Shown here piece after piece: positions 26,564 through 33,962 of a DNA stretch of 64,000 nucleotides. The position numbers were made by a program, and so were the translations under genes. The stretch covers positions 1 to 64,000 of the forward strand of contig JAJPEN010000070.1 of assembly GCA_021166835.1 (NCBI GenBank). Direction: 5' to 3'. The notes under the pieces were generated by a model. The model had not been told where the DNA came from, did no database searches, and worked only from the letters and a program-made list of their open reading frames with translations. The stretch comes from Burkholderiaceae bacterium. GTDB lineage: Bacteria > Pseudomonadota > Gammaproteobacteria > Burkholderiales > Burkholderiaceae. The stretch's first letter is position 1; every line of letters starts with the position of its first letter.

Positions 26564-27381
26564 CAGACGAGCCCTTCGAGCTGCAGCTGCTCCCTGGTGT
26601 AGCCGCCCTGCAGCAGCCGGCGCGCGCCCTCGGTGGCTTCGTGCGTGCAGAAGCCGTGCGCGAGCGCCTCGTGCGCATAGCGGTAGGCCTTGCCGCGCTC
26701 CATGTCCATCGCCTGGTAGAAGACCGTCTTGCCCAGCTCCTTGATGAAGACCGGATTGGTCAGCACCTTCGCGGCGATCTTCTCGGCAAGCGCCGTGGCA
26801 ACCGGCTCGAGCTGCGCGTCGGGCACGACGCGGTTGACCATGTCGTAACGCTCGGCGTCGCGCGCGAGCAGCGGTTCGCCGGTGAGCAGATACTGCAGCG
26901 CGCGGCGTGCGCCGATGTAGCGGGCGGCAACGACGCCCGGGCCGATGCTGATGCCGGCGAGATTCGTTCCCGGGAACTGGAACACCGTCGTCTCCGATGC
27001 GACGACGAGGTCGCAGGTGATCGCCAGCGGAAGGCCTTCCCCGGTGACCATGCCGCGCACCGCCGAGATCACCGGCGTACCGAGTGTGGCGATCCGGTCG
27101 AACAGCGGCGTGACGAGATGGTTGAAGATCTCACGCACCTTCTGCACGTCGCGCGCGTCGGTTCCGAGCACGATGTCATTGAAGTCCTGGCCCGAGCAGA
27201 AATGCCTGCCGGCGCCCTTGAGCAGGATCGCGCCGACGTCGGCGTCCTGCGCGAGCGCGTCGAGAGCGGCGAGCAGATCGCGCTTGAGCTGCGTGTTCAG
27301 CGCATTGGCCTTCGTCGGCCGGTTCAGGGTCAGCACGCCGACGTGATTCTTCTTCTCGACGATCAGTACGGGTTCGCTCAC
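26563..27381 (-). CDS. Crotonase-fold protein (module C)
   Basis: A 272-residue member of the enoyl-CoA hydratase/isomerase superfamily. HFCSGQDFNDIVLG and VRGMVTGEGLPLAITCDLVVAS form the oxyanion hole. The position of the usual catalytic glutamate reads FPGTNLAGISIGPG instead of PExxLG, so both classical hydratase glutamates appear absent. It may therefore be a hydrolase, decarboxylase or isomerase. The GTG at 27381 overlaps the ligase stop (GTGA) and has GGAG 9 bases upstream. It parallels the crotonase of module A at 3875-4660. Confidence 0.87.
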   Translation of the reverse strand: MSEPVLIVEKKNHVGVLTLNRPTKANALNTQLKRDLLAALDALAQDADVGAILLKGAGRHFCSGQDFNDIVLGTDARDVQKVREIFNHLVTPLFDRIATLGTPVISAVRGMVTGEGLPLAITCDLVVASETTVFQFPGTNLAGISIGPGVVAARYIGARRALQYLLTGEPLLARDAERYDMVNRVVPDAQLEPVATALAEKIAAKVLTNPVFIKELGKTVFYQAMDMERGKAYRYAHEALAHGFCTHEATEGARRLLQGGYTREQLQLEGLV

Positions 27382-28976
27382 GGGTGTTCTCCGCTTCGAT
27401 GGGTGGAAAGAGGTCGGGCGTCGCCGCGCAACGCCCGGCGATAGAGCTTTCCGGTCGGCCCGGTGGGGAGCTCGGCGACGAAATGGAAGACCTTCGGAAC
27501 CTTGAAGCCGGCCAGGCCGGCCTGGTCGCGGCAGAACGCGCCCAGCGCTTCCGCCGAAGGCGCGGCTCCGCGGGCGACGATCCAGGCTTCGATGCGTCGC
27601 CCGAAGCGTTCGTCGGGCACGCCGATCACCGCGCATTGCGCGACCGCCGGGTTGCCGAGCAGCGCGCGCTCGACCTCTTCGCCGGAGACCTTGATGCCGC
27701 CCGTATTGATGACGTTGTCGATGCGCCCGACGACCCAGAGGTCGCCCTCGGCGTCGACGCGCCCGAGGTCGCCGCTGCGCCACCAGCCGTCCCGGAAGCG
27801 CTGCGCGGTGAGCGCGTCGTCGTTCCAGTAGCCGGCGGCCATCGACGGGCCCGAGACGACGATCTCGCCCGTCTCGCCGACCGGCAGCTCGTCGTCGAAG
27901 CCGCCGGCCGGATCGACGATCCGCACGTCGACGCCCGGAGCGGGTCGGCCGGTGGAGGCGGCCTTTCCGGGGCGCAGCAGGTCCTCGGTGAACGCGATCA
28001 CGCCCGAGGCGGTGAGGCCCTCGGCCGACAGGTACAAGCTCGCGATCCGCGGGCAGATCCGCGCGTGCAGCGACGCGATGTCGGACGGCGCCGGCGGCTC
28101 ACCGGCGATCGTCACCATGCGCAGCGGCGACAGGTCGCGCTTCGCCACGTCTTCCTCGAAGACCATTCGCCACATCGTCGGCACGAGCGGCGCGAGCGTG
28201 ACCCGCTCGCGCTCGACGGTGTCGAGGAACCCCTGCGGCGTGAACTGCGCGCCGAAGAAGACCTTCGACTTCGCCGCGACGAGCGGCAGCACGATGATCG
28301 GCCAGCCGGCGAAGGACGGCTGCATGTAGAGCAGGCCGCAATCGTGCCGGTTCAGTCCGCCCAATGCGTACTGCCCGCCCTTGGCCGCCTCAAGCAGCGA
28401 ACGCTGCGTGTGTGCGACACCTTTGGGCTTGCCGGTCGAACCCGACGACAGGATGATCGCGGCGACGTCGTCGCCGACGGGAGCCGGGGTCGCCGGTGCA
28501 CCCGTCGTTGCCGTTGCATCGCGCGCCGCGACGACGTCGTCCCAGCCGAATGCGGCATCGCCGCGGGCGCCGAGCACGATGCGCGCGATCGGCCGGCCCG
28601 ATCGCGCTACGGCCTCGCGCGCGAGCTGGCTCGCCTCCTCGTCGTGCACGAGCACTCTCGCATCGAGCCAGCGCAGCGACTCGCCGATGCGCTCCGGCGT
28701 CTCACGCATGTGCAGGTTGCAGACGATGCGGCCGTTCAACATGCCGGCGAACCAGCTCACGGCATGGCGCGCGGAGCAGCGGCACAGCAGCGCGACGACC
28801 TCGCCGGCGCCGGCGCCGGCACGAGCGTAGAGATCGGCCATCGCCCGGGAGAGCCGCAGCGCCTCCGCCCCGTCGATGCGCTCGCGCTCATCGGCGAAGA
28901 ACTCGTCGCGGCCGCGCCATTCGCACGAACGGACGTAGAGCTCGCGCAGGGTGTCGATCGATCGCCGGTGCTTCAT
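27378..28976 (-). CDS. Acyl-CoA synthetase (AMP-forming ligase) (module C)
   Basis: A 532-residue ANL ligase. The P-loop is ILSSGSTGKPKGVAHT, the motif WWRSGDLGRVDAEGDLWVVGRIDNVINTGGIKV is near the hinge, and the C-terminal lysine is in LPTGPTGKLYRR. The usual YGLTE is replaced by YLSAEGLTASG. The ATG at 28976 overlaps the TRAP permease stop (ATGA); an ATG three codons upstream is an alternative. Benzoate- or aryl-type CoA ligases resemble this short form, but I cannot name the acid. It is the functional counterpart of the ligase in module A. Confidence 0.9.
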   Translation of the reverse strand: MKHRRSIDTLRELYVRSCEWRGRDEFFADERERIDGAEALRLSRAMADLYARAGAGAGEVVALLCRCSARHAVSWFAGMLNGRIVCNLHMRETPERIGESLRWLDARVLVHDEEASQLAREAVARSGRPIARIVLGARGDAAFGWDDVVAARDATATTGAPATPAPVGDDVAAIILSSGSTGKPKGVAHTQRSLLEAAKGGQYALGGLNRHDCGLLYMQPSFAGWPIIVLPLVAAKSKVFFGAQFTPQGFLDTVERERVTLAPLVPTMWRMVFEEDVAKRDLSPLRMVTIAGEPPAPSDIASLHARICPRIASLYLSAEGLTASGVIAFTEDLLRPGKAASTGRPAPGVDVRIVDPAGGFDDELPVGETGEIVVSGPSMAAGYWNDDALTAQRFRDGWWRSGDLGRVDAEGDLWVVGRIDNVINTGGIKVSGEEVERALLGNPAVAQCAVIGVPDERFGRRIEAWIVARGAAPSAEALGAFCRDQAGLAGFKVPKVFHFVAELPTGPTGKLYRRALRGDARPLSTHRSGEHP

Positions 28977-30295
28977 GTCATCCATCGCAACACGTAGAGG
29001 CTGAGTGGAGGGAAGGCGATCAGCAGGCACATGCGGATGACGTCGGATGCCACGAACGGCATGACGCCGCGGTAGGTCTCGATCAGCGGAACGTCGCGCG
29101 CGAGGCTGTTGATCACGTAGACGTTCAGGCCGACCGGCGGGATCACCATCCCCATCTGGATGACGACGAGGATCAGGATCCCGAACCAGATCGCCTTGTG
29201 CTCGGGCGACAGGCCGAAGAAATCCATCCCCATGACCACGGGGAACAGGATCGGCAGCGTGAGGAGGATCATCGCCATCTCGTCCATCACGCAGCCGAGC
29301 ACGATGTACAGCAGCAAGATCAGCGCGAGCACGAGCAGAGGGGGCATCCCGGATGCGGCCACCGCGCGCGACAGCTCCGCCGGCGCCTGGGAGACGGCGA
29401 GCGCGACGCTCATCATGTCGGCGCCGAGGAAGATCATGAAGAGCATCGCGGTCGTGCCCGCCGTCGAGACGAACGCGAATCGCAGGCCCTGCAGCGTCAG
29501 CTCCCCGCGCCACGCCGCCAGCGCGAAGGTCGACGCGGCGCCGACGGCGGCGCCCTCGGTAGGCGTGAACAGCCCGCCGTAGATGCCGCCGAACACGAGC
29601 AGGAAGATCGCGACGACGGACCACACCTCCTTCAGCGTCGCAAGCCGCTGCGGCAGCGGGAGCCGCTCGAGCGCAGGTGCCTGCTCGGGCCGCATCCGCG
29701 CGTAGATCGCGATCGCGACGAGATAGCCGCCGGCGGCAACGAGGCCGGGGATCATCGCCGCGGCGAAGATGCGCGCGATGTTCTGCTCGGTGAGGATCGC
29801 GTAGATGATCAGCGGCACCGAAGGCGGGATGGAGATGCCCAGCGTTCCGCCCGCCGCGAGGCTGCCGGTCGACAGCCGCGGCGAGTACGCATAGCGGCGC
29901 ATCTCCGGCAGCGCCACCTGCGTGACGGTCGCCGCGGTTGCGAACGAGGACCCGCAGATCGCACCGAACCCGGCGCAGGCGAGCACGGTCGCCATCGCGA
30001 GCCCGCCGCGCAGGTGCCCGACGAAAGCGCGCGCGGCCTGGAAGAGCGCGCGCGACAGCCCGCCCTGCGTCGCGAACTGGCCCATCAGCAGGAACATCGG
30101 GATGACCGACAGGTCGTAGTTCGAGAAGCGCGACCAGGTCATCTGCTTGAGCTGCCCGAGCAGCGCCGCGTCGCCGGTCATCGCCCAGTAGGCGATCGCG
30201 CCGGGGACGAACATCGCGGCGGCGATCGGGATGCGCAGCGCCATCATCAGCAGCATGCTGCCGAACAGGAGCGCCGCGACGGCGAGGCTATTCAT
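28973..30295 (-). CDS. dctM: TRAP transporter large permease, DctM family (module C)
   Basis: A 440-residue multi-span permease. The motif GFGAICGSSFATAATVTQVALPEM and the later IPPVGLNVYVINSLA are typical of DctM. It overlaps dctQ by 8 bp. Its partners are 30288-30788 and 30820-31863. It is parallel to the DctM at 917-2206, but the two are clearly diverged, so the modules probably handle different acids. Confidence 0.92.
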   Translation of the reverse strand: MNSLAVAALLFGSMLLMMALRIPIAAAMFVPGAIAYWAMTGDAALLGQLKQMTWSRFSNYDLSVIPMFLLMGQFATQGGLSRALFQAARAFVGHLRGGLAMATVLACAGFGAICGSSFATAATVTQVALPEMRRYAYSPRLSTGSLAAGGTLGISIPPSVPLIIYAILTEQNIARIFAAAMIPGLVAAGGYLVAIAIYARMRPEQAPALERLPLPQRLATLKEVWSVVAIFLLVFGGIYGGLFTPTEGAAVGAASTFALAAWRGELTLQGLRFAFVSTAGTTAMLFMIFLGADMMSVALAVSQAPAELSRAVAASGMPPLLVLALILLLYIVLGCVMDEMAMILLTLPILFPVVMGMDFFGLSPEHKAIWFGILILVVIQMGMVIPPVGLNVYVINSLARDVPLIETYRGVMPFVASDVIRMCLLIAFPPLSLYVLRWMT

Positions 30296-30788
30296 GCGCG
30301 TGCCGCGCCGCGGCGCCGGTAAATGCCTGCACGAAGGCGACCAGCGACGCGAGCAGCAGACCGGGTACGAGCAGTGCGTAGCCGACCCACATCGGCCAGA
30401 AGCGCAGCAGCGTCATCGTGTCCCCGGTTTCCTTCAGGTCGAGCGCGCCGGCCGCGCAGCGCGCGGCCAGCGCCGCGTAGATCACCGCGAGAAGCAGCGC
30501 ACCGATGCGATCGAGCACGGAGCGCAACGCCTTGCCCGCGCGCAGCGTGAAGAAGTCGACGATGATGTTGCTGCCTCGCGCCTGACAGATCGGCAGGAAG
30601 AGCGACACCGCGACCGCGGCGCCGATCTGCACGATCTCGTAGTCGCCGGTGACGCCCTTGCCGATCGTCGAGCGGCCCGCGATGCTCGCGACGACGGCGA
30701 CGACGACGACGCCGAGCAGGAGGCCGCCGGCGATCGCGCACGCCTGCGCGACGCGGTCGAGCTGCGTCGACACCCGAGCCCCGGTCAC
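30288..30788 (-). CDS. dctQ: TRAP transporter small permease, DctQ family (module C)
   Basis: A 166-residue, four-span protein with the DctQ pattern (GDYEIVQIGAAVAVSLFLPICQ, then GSNIIVDFFTLR). The open frame runs further upstream into an arginine-rich, unlikely N-terminus; I take the GTG at 30788, 32 bp after dctP, with another GTG at 30773 possible. It links the binding protein to DctM. Confidence 0.85.
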   Translation of the reverse strand: MTGARVSTQLDRVAQACAIAGGLLLGVVVVAVVASIAGRSTIGKGVTGDYEIVQIGAAVAVSLFLPICQARGSNIIVDFFTLRAGKALRSVLDRIGALLLAVIYAALAARCAAGALDLKETGDTMTLLRFWPMWVGYALLVPGLLLASLVAFVQAFTGAAARHAHE

Positions 30789-30819
30789 TTCCCGCCCGTC
30801 CCGGCTGCGATCGCGTCGT

Positions 30820-31863
30820 CTACGGACGGGCTTTCGCCGCCGCCGCGTCGACGGCCGCACGCGCAGCCTGCAGCAGCTTCGCGCCGTCGTAGCCCTTGCC
30901 GTTCGCCTCCGTCGTCCACTCGTCGAACACGGGCTGCGACGCCTTCTTCCAGCGGTCGAGCTCCGCGGCGGGCAGCGAATGGAACCGGTTGCCGCGCTCC
31001 TCGGCGACCTGGCGGGCGCCAGCGGCGGTTTCGTCGAAGAGGCGTCCGGCGTGGCTCGACATCTCTTCGCCGCTGTTCGCGTCGATGATCTTCTTCAGGT
31101 CCGCCGGAAGTCTGTCGTAGCGCGCCTTGTTCATGACGATCGCCAGGTTCGACATGTGCATCGCCGGGTACGACGCCTCTCCGTCGGTGTGGTGCTTCGC
31201 GGCCTCGTGCACCCGCAGCGCGATCGCCGACTCCCAGGTCGCGAAGCCGGCGTCGATCACGCCCTTCGTCATCCCGTCGAGCATGCCGGGCAGCGGGATC
31301 GACACGGGCGTCGCGCCGAGCAGCTCGAAGAAGCGCGTCGTCGTCTTCAGCCCGGCACGGATCTTCAGTCCCTGCAGATCCTCGAGCTTCTGCACCGCCT
31401 TGTCGCGCGAATGGATCGCGAAGCGGTCGGAGCTGAACAGCATCAGCGGCTTGACGCTCGCCAGCTCCTTCGACGCGTGCTCCTGCGCGTAGTTCCACAG
31501 CGCGCGCGAATGCGCCTCGGCGCTGGTCCCCATGAACGGCAGCTCGAAGACGTCGAGCGCGGTGAAGCGGCCGGGGCTGTAGCCGAGCACGGCCCAGCCG
31601 ACGTCGGCGATCCCGTCGCGCACCTGGTCGAACACCTGCGTCGCGTTGCCGCCCAACTGCATCGCCGGATAGATCTGGCACTTCATCCGGCCCTTGGACT
31701 CCTGCTCGATGCGCTCGCACCAGGGCGCGATCAGCCTGGACGGAACCATGGCCTGCGGCGGGAGGAAGTGGGAGAACTTCAGCACGACTTCCTGCGCGAG
31801 CGCCGTCGCGGGCAGCGCCGCGGCGGCGGCCAATGCGACGGCAAGGGTCCTGATCGCCTTCAT
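30820..31863 (-). CDS. dctP: TRAP transporter periplasmic substrate-binding protein, DctP family (module C)
   Basis: A 347-residue secreted binding protein. MKAIRTLAVALAAAAALPA is a clear signal peptide, cleaved at ALA-QEVVLK. The body has LKIRAGLKTTTRFFELLGATPV, which holds the carboxylate-binding arginine, and KGVIDAGFATWESA. AGAGGAG precedes the ATG at 31863. The gene has its own upstream control region containing twin CGATCG sites, so transport genes may be controlled apart from the TetR gene behind it. Confidence 0.92.
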   Translation of the reverse strand: MKAIRTLAVALAAAAALPATALAQEVVLKFSHFLPPQAMVPSRLIAPWCERIEQESKGRMKCQIYPAMQLGGNATQVFDQVRDGIADVGWAVLGYSPGRFTALDVFELPFMGTSAEAHSRALWNYAQEHASKELASVKPLMLFSSDRFAIHSRDKAVQKLEDLQGLKIRAGLKTTTRFFELLGATPVSIPLPGMLDGMTKGVIDAGFATWESAIALRVHEAAKHHTDGEASYPAMHMSNLAIVMNKARYDRLPADLKKIIDANSGEEMSSHAGRLFDETAAGARQVAEERGNRFHSLPAAELDRWKKASQPVFDEWTTEANGKGYDGAKLLQAARAAVDAAAAKARP

Positions 31864-31898
31864 CGGTGTCTCCTCTGACAAGGGGCCAAGTTATTTAT

Positions 31899-31926
31899 CC
31901 GATCGGAAGTCTAGCTAAACGATCGT
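31899..31926 (-). promoter_or_regulatory. Twin CGATCG operator ahead of dctP (module C)
   Basis: CCGATCGG (31899-31906) and ACGATCGT (31919-31926) are two palindromic octamers starting exactly 20 bp apart. The same arrangement occurs upstream of the TetR gene at 32795-32822. The site lies 36-63 bp ahead of the dctP start, the expected place for a repressor site. The 127-bp gap between TetR and dctP has no gene. Confidence 0.6.
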
Positions 31927-31990
31927 ATAGTTGTCGAGCGCACCGTTGGCTGTCTGCCGAACGGGAGATTCGAAACGACTGCCCGGACGC

Positions 31991-32770
31991 TCAGGCGCGG
32001 GCGCGCCGGCGCGCGAGCTGGTCGGGCGCCGCGCCGGCCTTGTCGTGCCGGGTGGGAAGAGCGGCGACGTCGGGCGCCAGTTCGATCGAGCGATCGCGCG
32101 ACAGCATCCGCGCGAGCATCGCGCTCAGCGCGACGGCGACCTGCTCGCCGTCCCAGTCGTCGCCGTCGCGGAACCATTTCGCGACCGAGTTCATCGCGCC
32201 GCCGACGACGAGAGAGACGAGCTTCGGGTCGCAGCGCGTGATCGAGCCGTCCTCGATTCCATCGACGACGATGCGTCGCAGATCGCGTTCGAGCCATCGC
32301 CGGCGATCGAGGATCTCCTTCGCCTGCGCGGGATCGAGCGCTCCGTCCTCGAGCAGGACGAAGGTGAAGGTACGGGACGAGGTGATCGAGGCGACGTAGT
32401 AGTGGACGATGCGGCGGATCCGGTCCAGGCCGTCGCGCCCCTCCTCGGTGCCGCGGCGACGGGCCGCATCGGCCGCCTCCAGGGACCGGATGTGCAACCG
32501 GTACAGCAGCTCGCTCTTGTCGCGCACGTAGTGGTAGAGCGCGGCCTTGGTGATGCCCAGCTCCGAGGCGAGATCGGCGAGCGAAGTGCCGTGGAAGCCG
32601 TGCATGTTGAACCAGCGCGCGGCGGTCTCGTAGAGCGCCTCCTCCTTGAGCCTGCGCTGGGTCTCGCGCGTGGGGACGGCGGAGCCCCAGGGCGAGGGTG
32701 CGGACGTCCTGCCGTTCTTGGCGCGGCGGGCGTTCCGGGGCGACCCGGCCGGCCGATCGGATGCGGGCAT
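31991..32770 (-). CDS. TetR/AcrR family transcriptional regulator (module C)
   Basis: A 259-residue regulator with a 40-residue basic, low-complexity N-terminal tail and the TetR helix-turn-helix at about residues 55-90 (HGTSLADLASELGITKAALYHYVRDK). The C-terminal domain resembles KstR2/PaaR-like acyl-CoA-sensing repressors only in general form. I take the ATG at 32770; the frame is open upstream through the palindrome 32794-32823, which is better explained as its operator. It likely represses itself and the dctPQM-ligase-crotonase-DUF169-bisC genes. Confidence 0.85.
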   Translation of the reverse strand: MPASDRPAGSPRNARRAKNGRTSAPSPWGSAVPTRETQRRLKEEALYETAARWFNMHGFHGTSLADLASELGITKAALYHYVRDKSELLYRLHIRSLEAADAARRRGTEEGRDGLDRIRRIVHYYVASITSSRTFTFVLLEDGALDPAQAKEILDRRRWLERDLRRIVVDGIEDGSITRCDPKLVSLVVGGAMNSVAKWFRDGDDWDGEQVAVALSAMLARMLSRDRSIELAPDVAALPTRHDKAGAAPDQLARRRARA

Positions 32771-32793
32771 GCGGCTCGTGGAGACGTTGATCG

Positions 32794-32823
32794 AACGATC
32801 GGATGGTAACCCATCCGATCGTT
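32794..32823 (-). promoter_or_regulatory. 30-bp palindrome, candidate autoregulatory operator of the module C TetR gene
   Basis: AACGATCGGATGG (32794-32806) and CCATCCGATCGTT (32811-32823) are perfect 13-bp inverted arms around TAAC. The palindrome contains ACGATCGG and CCGATCGT starting 20 bp apart, as in the dctP control region. It ends 24 bp before the TetR ATG at 32770. This size is typical of a TetR operator bound by two dimers. Confidence 0.7.
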
Positions 32824-32956
32824 GACTTGCCGAACACGGAACCGCATCCTCGGCTGTCCCGTGATTCGCCGTGCTGTTCATTGCGACGGCCATGCGTGAC
32901 CTCTTACGTCGCCGGGAGCACTATTGCATGATTGGCCGCCGTGCCTAGCGCTCCCC

Positions 32957-33613
32957 GTGTACCTGCCCGAACACTTCACCGAATCCCGGCTCGACGAGTT
33001 GCACGACATCATTCGGCAGCATCCGTTCGGCATGCTGGTGACCCGGCGCGACAGTGGACTCGACGCCGATCACCTGCCCTTCGAGCTCGACGCCGCGCGC
33101 GGTCCCTTCGGAACGCTGCTCGCGCACATCGCCCGCGACAATCCGCTGTCGACCGCCGTCTCGCAAAGTGCCGATGCGATGGTCGTGTTCCGCGGCCCCG
33201 ATGGCTACATCTCTCCCAACTGGTACCCGAGCAAGCAGGAGACGCAGCGCCACGTGCCGACCTGGAACTACGAGGTCGTGCATGCGCACGGTCGCCTGCG
33301 CATCGTCGACGACGAGCGCTTCGTGCGCGGCGTCGTCGCCCGGCTGACGCGGCGGCACGAGGCCGCGGAGCCGCATCCGTGGAAGATGAGCGACGCGCCG
33401 GCGGACTACCTGGACGCAATGCTGCAGCGGATCGTCGGCGTCGAGGTCGAGATCATGCACCCGGAGGGCAAGCGCAAGCTGGGACAAAACCGCGACAGAC
33501 GCGATGTGGACGGCGCCATCGAGGCTCTGCGCGAGCGCGGTTCGGAGGCGCTCGCGTCGGCGATGGAGCGGGCGCGAGGTGGTGCTACTTCGCGCCCGAA
33601 GACAGGAAACTGA
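32957..33613 (+). CDS. PaiB-like FMN-binding protein
   Basis: A 218-residue split-barrel flavin-binding protein of the PaiB family. It begins VYLPEHF, matching the family MYxPxHF start, and includes HPFGMLVT, DADHLPFEL, GPDGYISPNWYPSKQETQRHVPTWNYEVVHAHG and PWKMSDAPADYLDAML. The family start is why I prefer the GTG at 32957 to a TTG 33 bases earlier; no strong ribosome site is seen. In Bacillus PaiB is described as a negative transcriptional regulator, but biochemical function is uncertain. It is divergent from the TetR gene and might share its control region. Confidence 0.87.
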   Translation: MYLPEHFTESRLDELHDIIRQHPFGMLVTRRDSGLDADHLPFELDAARGPFGTLLAHIARDNPLSTAVSQSADAMVVFRGPDGYISPNWYPSKQETQRHVPTWNYEVVHAHGRLRIVDDERFVRGVVARLTRRHEAAEPHPWKMSDAPADYLDAMLQRIVGVEVEIMHPEGKRKLGQNRDRRDVDGAIEALRERGSEALASAMERARGGATSRPKTGN

Positions 33614-33791
33614 TCCCGGGCAAGGCAGACGCTGCCACGCGCGTTTGGGGCGCTGCGAAAAACAGCGTTTCGGCGTGCGAAGCAGTTTGCGCAGTCAAAA
33701 ATGCAGCCTCTTGCAGCGTAGGAACGCGCCGGACGCCGCACCGGGCGGAGCAGAGCGCGCCGACGCGTGCAGCGCCGCCGCCGTCGCCCGC
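33614..33791. other. Non-coding gap between PaiB and the small membrane protein
   Basis: 178 bp with no gene I can support. A small hairpin CGCTG (33651-33655)/CAGCG (33663-33667) followed by TTT could be a weak terminator for the PaiB gene. Confidence 0.3.
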
Positions 33792-33959
33792 CTACCCGAG
33801 CGATCCGATCACGTAATGCACGACGACGGCGATCGAAACGACGATGCCGATGCCGATCAGGACCGGGCCGATCGGCCGCGCACGCGCGGCGAAGCCGACG
33901 GTCATGATCATCAGGCCCGACAGGATCATTGCGATGCCGGTCTCCGCGATGCCGAACAT
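33792..33959 (-). CDS. Small two-span membrane protein (55 residues) behind the cation ATPase
   Basis: The frame starts MFGIAETGIAMILSGLMIMT and has two hydrophobic segments, about residues 5-23 and 33-51, separated by the basic turn ARARPIGP. The ribosome site GGGAGGTAA 4 bases upstream is one of the best in the window and overlaps the ATPase stop. It begins 3 bp after the ATPase gene and so is almost certainly co-transcribed and translated. I do not recognise a family. Position and form recall small regulatory or assembly subunits of P-type ATPases such as KdpF or MgtR-like peptides, which is only an analogy. Confidence 0.75.
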   Translation of the reverse strand: MFGIAETGIAMILSGLMIMTVGFAARARPIGPVLIGIGIVVSIAVVVHYVIGSLG

Positions 33960-33962
33960 GAG

